A stretch of DNA of 7,876 bases from an uncultured Bacteroidales bacterium. GTDB lineage: Bacteria > Bacteroidota > Bacteroidia > Bacteroidales > UBA932. The DNA lies in the NCBI GenBank assembly GCA_946627685.1, contig CAMOVV010000047.1, positions 1 through 7,876 of the forward strand, written 5' to 3'. Of the stretch, positions 3,782-7,876 are shown in pieces (within the stretch, counting starts at the first letter, position 1; every line of letters begins with the position of its first letter). The notes below the pieces were generated by a model. It did no database searches. It worked only from the letters and a program-made list of their open reading frames with translations, and was not told the origin of the DNA. The position numbers and the translations under genes are program-made.

Positions 3782-4582
3782 TTATTGTGTTTGAGTTACG
3801 AGTATTACTTTCCCGTCCGCGTCAATGAAGGTGGGTTCTTCGATTTCATCTCCGGAATAGGAGAGTATTCTGTAAGGGGTCAGGATATAGCCGTTGGCGT
3901 TCATCCATTTCTTAACGTCCTCCTTTGAGGTGAAGACCTCGAAGGAAGCCAGTTCGTCAGGGACGTCGCCCGTCGATTCGAGTTCCGGCTGGAAATACAG
4001 CTGGCTGTATTTGACGAATTCCAGCTTGTCTTTTATACCGACCAGTATATCGACGAGGTCGTTGGTCGGTATGTTGTATGCGGAACATGAACCGTATTCA
4101 ATTTCGATAAGCAGTTCCTCTTTTTCAATTGATAGTTTTTCCAGATGGGACACATCGTCTCTGAACCAGCCGTCAACGTATATTCCCAGGGCGCCGACCA
4201 GGAGAGTAGGATTTCCGTCTCCATTGTCCTTGCCGTAGGTTTTTACGATTCCTTCCAGTTCGGTTATTATTTCCCGTGCATCTTCGACGAGGTATCCGGG
4301 TATTTCTTTCTCTGTTATCTCCCAGGTCACCTGGTTCCATGAGCAGCCGCTGCCAGGCTTACCTTGCTGGTATAGAGCCCCGTTTTCGGAAATCTCCGTG
4401 CTGAAATCCTCGTAGCCTTGTGCCTTCGCTTCTTCTGCTTCCGTTTCCAGTTCAACTTCCATCTTGGCATGGGCTTTAGCCTGTGAAAGGAAAACCTGTG
4501 TATTAACGGAAGGTGTATCCAGTGAATCAAGGTCGCCGTATTCTGCGAAGAGGGCGACCGAAGTTAGTATGTATATTTTCAT
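3782..4582 (-). CDS. Uncharacterised acidic protein (266 aa)
   Basis: I cannot name this family. The protein is acidic throughout. The first 10 residues (MKIYILTSVA) look like a beta strand rather than a signal peptide, since there is no basic start or cleavage site. Next come a VNTQVFLSQAKAHAKMEVELE segment and a Glu/Ala-rich helix (about residues 33-55) that may be coiled. A central section has helices flanking LLVGALGIYVDGWF. The final 60 residues (from about SFEVFTSKEDVKKWMNANGY) look like a separate small alpha/beta domain. The pattern MKxYxLTSVA followed by VFxSxxxA recurs in uncharacterised Bacteroidota mobile-element proteins, which is familiarity and not a functional clue. The start is 3 bp after the stop of the 109-aa gene, with GGAAAAAGAAATAGCTT before the ATG. 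It precedes the beta-barrel gene by 30 bp. It is probably cytosolic. Confidence 0.85.
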   Translation of the reverse strand: MKIYILTSVALFAEYGDLDSLDTPSVNTQVFLSQAKAHAKMEVELETEAEEAKAQGYEDFSTEISENGALYQQGKPGSGCSWNQVTWEITEKEIPGYLVEDAREIITELEGIVKTYGKDNGDGNPTLLVGALGIYVDGWFRDDVSHLEKLSIEKEELLIEIEYGSCSAYNIPTNDLVDILVGIKDKLEFVKYSQLYFQPELESTGDVPDELASFEVFTSKEDVKKWMNANGYILTPYRILSYSGDEIEEPTFIDADGKVILVTQTQ

Positions 4583-4585
4583 AAG

Positions 4586-4915
4586 CTATTTCTTTTTCCA
4601 GCCTCCTTGTCGGGCTGCGTATTTGTGTTGCTGTTTCTGGAATTGTGGTTCTTTTCGTTGGATTTCCTTGAAAGAAGGTAAAAATGTATCTTCGATTTCC
4701 GGAAGCGGTGTGAGTTCCTTCGGTGGTGCCAGAGCCTCAGACATGGTTATCGGTTTGGCGTTTTTCAAGAGTTCAGGATCCGGAGGGATTTCCTTTACGT
4801 CATATTCATTTTTGAGTATCTGGATGATTTTCTCGTTTTCCGGACTCGTGATGATTGTTATGGTTGGACCTCCGTTTTTGGAGGTTAATTTCCAGTATTT
4901 ATGGTTATCTTCCAT
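4586..4915 (-). CDS. Uncharacterised 109-aa protein with basic, Pro/Gln-rich tail
   Basis: The family is not recognised. Residues 1-42 form a plausible small beta-beta-alpha unit (YWKLTSKNGGPTITIITSP, then NEKIIQILKNEYDVKEI). After that the chain is probably disordered: Pro/Glu-rich PPDPELL and APPKELTPLPEIED, then a basic Gln/Lys/Arg-rich end (KEPQFQKQQHKYAARQGGWKKK is the gist of the last 22 residues). A folded head with a flexible basic tail could bind nucleic acid or a partner, but that is inference. There is no signal peptide. It sits 12 bp after the 63-aa gene and 3 bp before the 266-aa gene, fully inside the operon. The position suggests the same transcript as the SSB-like protein. Confidence 0.8.
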   Translation of the reverse strand: MEDNHKYWKLTSKNGGPTITIITSPENEKIIQILKNEYDVKEIPPDPELLKNAKPITMSEALAPPKELTPLPEIEDTFLPSFKEIQRKEPQFQKQQHKYAARQGGWKKK

Positions 4916-4927
4916 GGCGTAATGTTT

Positions 4928-5119
4928 TTACACGGCTTCACCGCAGTTGACGACGTCGGTGATTTCAAGCCCCCCGTTGTCGCCTTCGAATTCAGCGGTG
5001 GACTGAGCTTCGGCGATGACACGGTTGACAGCGGTCTCGACGGCTTTCTCCACGTCGATTCTGGAGGGGTCGTACTGTCCGTCTATGCGGACAGTGATGT
5101 AAGTGGTGAATGGCTTCAT
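4928..5119 (-). CDS. Uncharacterised small protein (63 aa)
   Basis: No family is recognised. The chosen ATG at 5117-5119 gives MKPFTTYITVRIDGQ. An in-frame ATG 60 bases further upstream would overlap the SSB gene by 47 bp and add a Cys/Lys-rich stretch unlike the rest, so it is rejected. The protein looks like one beta strand, a helix (VEKAVETAVNRVIAEAQ, about residues 23-39) and a second strand (GLEITDVVNCGEAV), a minimal beta-alpha-beta arrangement, and it is acidic. The leader before the ATG is A/T-rich (AATAAACAGACTCTT) with no Shine-Dalgarno sequence. It lies between the SSB-like gene (13 bp) and the 109-aa gene (12 bp), so it is co-transcribed. Confidence 0.76.
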   Translation of the reverse strand: MKPFTTYITVRIDGQYDPSRIDVEKAVETAVNRVIAEAQSTAEFEGDNGGLEITDVVNCGEAV

Positions 5120-5132
5120 AAGAGTCTGTTTA

Positions 5133-5495
5133 TTAATTGTTTTGGTATTCCAGCATAATGTCTTTGCTGTACATTCCAAGGTGTCTTACTTTTTGTGCGA
5201 TGACCTCCCAGGATATGACATCGTCTCCGAATGCGTTTGTGTATTTAACCGGGCGGACCCTTCCGGTTATTTCGACGACGGAGGTTTTCTGTATCTCTTT
5301 CAGGTCTTCGCATCCAGACAGATGTTCCCAGCCGGTTATTCGGAACCAAGTTGTTTCACAGGTTTGAGTTCCGTCATTCTGTTTATGTATTGTTTGTGTG
5401 ACTACGGAAAAATCCACGGCAGTCTTGTCATGGATGACAGTGCGCTGTACCCTTCCGACGATACCGCGGATAATGATTTTGTTAAGGAATTCCAT
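5133..5495 (-). CDS. Single-stranded DNA-binding protein-like OB-fold protein
   Basis: This 120-aa protein has the order of SSB-family strands: NKIIIRGIVGRV (5-16) for strand 1, VDFSVVTQ (27-34) for strand 2, an ETTWFRITGWEHL segment (47-59) that carries the usual aromatic and hydrophobic strand 3, and VVEITGRVRPVKYTN (73-87) for strand 4. SSB proteins coat single-stranded DNA during replication, repair and conjugal transfer. It ends DIMLEYQNN, without the long flexible linker and acidic DDDIPF-type tip that recruits partner enzymes in chromosomal SSB. A reduced, element-borne version is likely. The ATG at 5493-5495 lies 5 bp after the stop of the 226-aa gene. A different OB-fold protein cannot be excluded without profile search. 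Confidence 0.83.
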   Translation of the reverse strand: MEFLNKIIIRGIVGRVQRTVIHDKTAVDFSVVTQTIHKQNDGTQTCETTWFRITGWEHLSGCEDLKEIQKTSVVEITGRVRPVKYTNAFGDDVISWEVIAQKVRHLGMYSKDIMLEYQNN

Positions 5496-5500
5496 AATTA

Positions 5501-6181
5501 CTAAGCGAAAATGTTTATTTTTATTCTGTTTTCAGGGTTTGCCCTGTTGTATCTCTTCACGAGTTGTATGATAGTGTTGAACTCCAGCCGTTCGGCCTCC
5601 TTTTCCATTTTGGGTGTAACGGGGACTTTGATGATATTGGCGATGTTTTCCAGGAACTGCTTTTCTTGTCCTTTGTTGTAGTAGTACGAGTTTTCGTAAA
5701 TAATCTCGTAGATGTCTCCGACCAGGTCTCCGCGTCTGCATATATGGAAGGTTTCATATACGTCGGTCGCCCTGTAGTCGAAGGTGAACCTTCCGGGGTT
5801 CTTGTCCTCCATTTTCCTGAAGTAATCCACGAGCCATATCGGGGTATCCCATTCCGAGATGGTGGCGAAGCGCATGACGTGCTTTTCCTTTTGGATCTCG
5901 GTTACGAAATAGATTCCGCTCAGGTCGTCTCCCGGCATTATCCTGTAAGGGCACAAACCGAATAACGGGGTAATAAAGCCGTTTGTCTCAAAGAACTTTT
6001 CGTTTTTGGGCTTTGGTATCCCCAGGATTTCCGCAAGGTTTTTCAGCCACCCTTTGCCGAACCAGATACCCTGCTTCACTTTCGGATACTTATGCAGTTC
6101 GTTCAGTTTGTCACAGAGGTCCTGCAGGAGCTTTTTATCGTCCGACTGGAGCACCCAGTCGGTAGCGCAGTTGTTAGACAT
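5501..6181 (-). CDS. Uncharacterised 226-aa protein, possibly YubB/Api92-like
   Basis: The opening MSNNCATDWVLQSDDKKLLQDLCDKL combines a short strand and a helix, as in small phage and plasmid proteins of the YubB/DUF1281 (Api92) kind, which begin MxNxC and fold like ferredoxin. A later RFATISEWDTPIWLVDYFRKM (104-124) resembles the T-x-WSPP-x-P block of those proteins, followed by FTFDYRATDVYETFHICRRGDLVGD. The match is weak and the protein is longer than that family's core, so I record it only as a suggestion. A middle section (GIWFGKGWLKNLAEILGIPK, about 38-57) and a helical C-terminus rich in Glu/Lys (190-215) remain unexplained. It overlaps the stop of the 258-aa gene by 8 bases and precedes SSB by 5 bp, so translation is probably coupled. 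It is cytosolic. Confidence 0.84.
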   Translation of the reverse strand: MSNNCATDWVLQSDDKKLLQDLCDKLNELHKYPKVKQGIWFGKGWLKNLAEILGIPKPKNEKFFETNGFITPLFGLCPYRIMPGDDLSGIYFVTEIQKEKHVMRFATISEWDTPIWLVDYFRKMEDKNPGRFTFDYRATDVYETFHICRRGDLVGDIYEIIYENSYYYNKGQEKQFLENIANIIKVPVTPKMEKEAERLEFNTIIQLVKRYNRANPENRIKINIFA

Positions 6182-6950
6182 TATCGGGGTTGATTTTCAG
6201 TTTGTTTTTCTCTTTCTCGGATTGTAGTATGTTCATCACGAGGTTGCTCGGCATGTTCCCTTTCTGAGCGTCCTTGAGGAACTGCGATTTGGAGAAGTAC
6301 TGTGTCATCTCCTTTATAGCCCCCTGCATGGTGTACATTTCGTTTTCCCCGATGAAGGTCTTGTTCTCGTGTATTTCGACTACAAGCCCGTTGGTTGTCA
6401 CTTGTTGCACACGCCTGAAGACGATGCCTTCGGGACAGGGGCACGCATACTCGTCCTTATCCTCTATTGCTGGATTTACAAGCTTCGCAGGGATATTGGC
6501 CGTAGGCTTCATTTCCATGTTCTTTATCAGGAACGTGGAAATAAGCTCCTCGCTGGAGAGTGTTTTGTATCCGCCCCTTTCGCGGTAACGGGACAGGAAA
6601 TGTCCGGTAAAGATGTCGAGGACCCAGTCACTGTCTTTCTTGTCGGAATTGGATTTGATTTTGAAATTCCTGGCAATCTGGTAGATTTTTTTCTTGCCTT
6701 TTTCACCGTTCACGACGAGGATGACAAGCCGGAGCATATTCCCCTTTTTATCCATTTTGCTGTATACCGTGTAGGTGTTTTTGGAGGTGGGAATGGTGAA
6801 CTGCTCGACGTAGGGTTTGAAAAAACCGTTTTCCTTCAAGATTCTCTTGAACATCTGCTTGTCTGTTTTTTGAAGATGATAGAGGGTTTTGTCATATTCC
6901 TGCATCATCACCTTTGCTACCTGTTCGTATGGTGTGTCGTAGAGAATCAT
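6174..6950 (-). CDS. Uncharacterised 258-aa protein with HFLSRYRER motif
   Basis: No named family is recognised. The N-terminal third is helical and charged (YDTPYEQVAKVMMQEYDKTL at the start). Residues 50-95 form a beta-rich section (FTIPTSKNTYTVYSKMDKKG, then MLRLVILVV). A GHFLSRYRER stretch (116-125) follows, which I associate with uncharacterised Bacteroidota proteins and which has His, Arg and acidic residues that could be functional. A CPCPEG turn (170-175) precedes TTNGLVVEIHENKTFIGENE (185-204), a two-strand hairpin. The tail is Lys/Glu-rich. The start ATG (6948-6950) overlaps the stop of the 175-aa gene as ATGA, and the end overlaps the next start by 8 bases; both support coupled translation. 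There is no signal peptide or membrane segment. A nuclease or nucleic-acid role is conceivable only by context. Confidence 0.87.
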   Translation of the reverse strand: MILYDTPYEQVAKVMMQEYDKTLYHLQKTDKQMFKRILKENGFFKPYVEQFTIPTSKNTYTVYSKMDKKGNMLRLVILVVNGEKGKKKIYQIARNFKIKSNSDKKDSDWVLDIFTGHFLSRYRERGGYKTLSSEELISTFLIKNMEMKPTANIPAKLVNPAIEDKDEYACPCPEGIVFRRVQQVTTNGLVVEIHENKTFIGENEMYTMQGAIKEMTQYFSKSQFLKDAQKGNMPSNLVMNILQSEKEKNKLKINPDNV

Positions 6951-7474
6951 AGTACCTTGCCGTTTTTGATTGTGTGAGGGAAACGCCTTTCGAGGTTGTC
7001 TATAACAACGCTAATGTCAGTAACTTCCTCTGTTATATAATGAAGTCTGTTTATCTCGGCTATGGAGCCGGGAATAACGCTTGAAGGGTTGACTTTCCCG
7101 GAGTCTATATAGAGTCTTTCGTCCTCGAATGTGAAAATGAGCGACATTTCATTTTCCGTACCATATTCGTGTGTGACGGGAACTTCACAGCGCAGACCGA
7201 AGCACCTGAGGTCGGTGGTGTCAAAGCGAGCGCCAGTTATTTTGTTCAGTTCCTTGAGGAAGGGAACGAGGACGGTTTGACGCCAGTCGGGGAATCTGTA
7301 TGAGTTTTCCTCTTTGTGGCATTTGTCGGCCCGCTGCATCATACGTGCGGCTACGCCTACATAGTGTTCCGCTCTTTTCCGGAAGTGTTTCTCGCGTGCA
7401 TTGCAAGCCATTCGGCTTTTCTGACATTCATCCGTCTTTGCCTTGTGGGCGGACAGCAGTTCATTTATATTCAT
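6947..7474 (-). CDS. Uncharacterised 175-aa protein, helical N-terminus
   Basis: The ATG at 7472-7474 is chosen because it overlaps the stop of the preceding gene as ATGA. An alternative 33 bases upstream would add an Arg-rich segment and overlap the neighbour further. Residues 1-60 are charged and helical, with several Cys (ECQKSRMACNAREKHFRKRAEHY) and no regular metal spacing. From about residue 60, YRFPDWRQTVLVPFLKELNKITG leads into an alpha/beta domain with LRCFGLRCEVPVTHEYG and a FTFEDERLYIDSG hairpin. The C-terminal part (ITEEVTDISVVIDNLERRFP) is a helix. No family is recognised. The protein is soluble. Position inside the operon upstream of the SSB-like gene hints at DNA-related or element-maintenance work, but nothing in the sequence proves it. 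Confidence 0.84.
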   Translation of the reverse strand: MNINELLSAHKAKTDECQKSRMACNAREKHFRKRAEHYVGVAARMMQRADKCHKEENSYRFPDWRQTVLVPFLKELNKITGARFDTTDLRCFGLRCEVPVTHEYGTENEMSLIFTFEDERLYIDSGKVNPSSVIPGSIAEINRLHYITEEVTDISVVIDNLERRFPHTIKNGKVL

Positions 7475-7659
7475 AGTACTTTGTCTCCTTTGTCGTCGGT
7501 TACGCAAATTGTTTTCGAGTTGACATACTCGATGCCGTTACGCTCAGTTTCTTCCGTATGCAGGAACCGGAGAGCCGCGTAGGGGGCATCGTCCTCTTTT
7601 GCACCGTCTTTGATTTCGACGGTGATTTCACTCATTATGTAGAAAGTCTTCTTTTTCAT
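7471..7659 (-). CDS. Uncharacterised small acidic protein (62 aa)
   Basis: The chosen start at 7657-7659 gives MKKKTFYIMSEITVEIKDG. A start at MSEITVEIK eight codons later is also possible. Extension further upstream would read through the previous gene's end and is rejected. The protein has a strand (SEITVEIKDG), an acidic loop, a short helix (APYAALRFLHTEE) and a terminal hairpin (KTICVTDDKGDKVL), consistent with a tiny beta-rich domain. No family is recognised. It shares an ATGA overlap with the 175-aa gene. Upstream, 32 bp separate it from the DUF4314-like gene, and a 23-nt inverted repeat occupies part of that gap. Confidence 0.74.
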   Translation of the reverse strand: MKKKTFYIMSEITVEIKDGAKEDDAPYAALRFLHTEETERNGIEYVNSKTICVTDDKGDKVL

Positions 7660-7681
7660 TATGGAGAGATTAAGGTGAAAG

Positions 7682-7704
7682 AGAGAGGGGTTTAGCCCCT
7701 CTCT
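7682..7704 (-). promoter_or_regulatory. Hairpin with the DUF4314-like gene's stop codon in its loop
   Basis: AGAGAGGGG (7682-7690) pairs perfectly with CCCCTCTCT (7696-7704). The loop on the minus strand is CTAAA, which contains the TAA stop (7692-7694). The stem is followed by TTCACCTTAAT, a poor U-tract, so at most a weak terminator or attenuator. Terminating ribosomes would open it. Confidence 0.5.
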
Positions 7705-7876
7705 ATGATTTCGTACTTGTCTTCGGGGAGTACAGACATCCCGTACCAGGTGCCCCACAGGTTTCCGGCGCTGTCTATATGCGTCACTACTCCCGTGCAG
7801 CCTATCATAGCCTTCGCCTGATGGTCTATGCCGTCAGGGAAAAGATTGGAGTGGCACTGTACCTCCGTTATCCTGA
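7692..7876 (-). CDS. DUF4314-like protein, 5'-truncated by the window edge
   Basis: The last 60 codons of a minus-strand gene are visible (first complete codon at 7872-7874); the start lies beyond 7876. The sequence contains EVQCHSNLFPDGIDHQ, then MIGCTGVVTHIDSAGNLWGTW and YGMSVLPEDKYEIIERG. The order of a D-x-P-x-x-G approach, a GxxGxVxxID turn, a W-strand, then S-x-x-L-x-PEDxxxI matches the small SH3-like DUF4314 domain known from phage and plasmid proteins, whose molecular role is not established. Assignment is by pattern only. A hairpin overlaps its stop. It is the first visible gene of the long operon, and the promoter is outside the window. Confidence 0.66.
   Translation of the reverse strand, partial: RITEVQCHSNLFPDGIDHQAKAMIGCTGVVTHIDSAGNLWGTWYGMSVLPEDKYEIIERG

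Noticed and set aside
4928..5179. Longer start for the 63-aa gene
   Set aside because: The extra 20 residues overlap the SSB-like gene by 47 bp and differ in character. The ATG at 5117-5119 gives a normal 13-bp spacing.
7471..7758. Longer start for the 62-aa gene
   Set aside because: The extension would read across the stop-codon hairpin and the end of the DUF4314-like gene in another frame.

Overview
The window looks like an accessory segment of a gut-type Bacteroidota genome: an integrative conjugative element, large plasmid or phage. Four things point that way. There are many short uncharacterised proteins in tight same-strand operons. Start codons have A-rich leaders and almost no Shine-Dalgarno sequence. 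TAnnTTTG boxes match the Bacteroides -7 promoter element. The recognisable families (SSB-like OB fold, RNase HI, DUF2493, DUF1848, a small outer-membrane beta-barrel) are common cargo of such elements. No integrase, relaxase, capsid or Tra gene is visible, so the type of element cannot be settled here.

All sixteen supportable protein genes lie on the minus strand, so the window reads right to left. From 7876 to 3033 is a compact block: a 5'-truncated DUF4314-like gene, a 62-aa protein, a 175-aa protein, a 258-aa protein, a 226-aa protein, an SSB-like protein, 63-, 109- and 266-aa proteins, and a secreted beta-barrel outer-membrane protein. Several genes overlap by 4 to 8 bases. The block ends at a strong hairpin terminator at 3033-3070. 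A second group covers 2393-1220: a DUF1848 protein with a C-terminal CX3CX2C cluster and a DUF2493 (SLOG-fold) protein. A third runs from 1164 to the left edge: an 86-aa protein, a 72-aa acidic protein, a 118-aa protein and the first 20 residues of RNase HI.

The most unusual content is non-coding. Two gaps, 663-903 and 2394-3088, contain no credible gene but are packed with perfect inverted repeats: 12, 10, 9 and 8 bp arms, a C(UUCG)G hairpin, and a 54-nt rod. The segments between helices are rich in A and G on the plus strand. Each gap opens on the plus strand with a TAnnTTTG box (TAGCTTTG at 695-702, TAACTTTG at 2418-2425). The larger gap ends in the hairpin at 3033-3070, which has a U-rich tail in both directions. 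I infer two plus-strand structured RNAs, about 170-200 and about 640 nt long, transcribed opposite to every protein gene in the window. I do not recognise either as a known RNA class. A DNA-level role or a leader on the minus strand is the main alternative.

A 12-base leader motif, AAAACRCACAAG, sits 2 to 4 nt before several start codons in the left part of the window and is absent from the right-hand operon. This suggests the two halves are expressed differently or have different origins.
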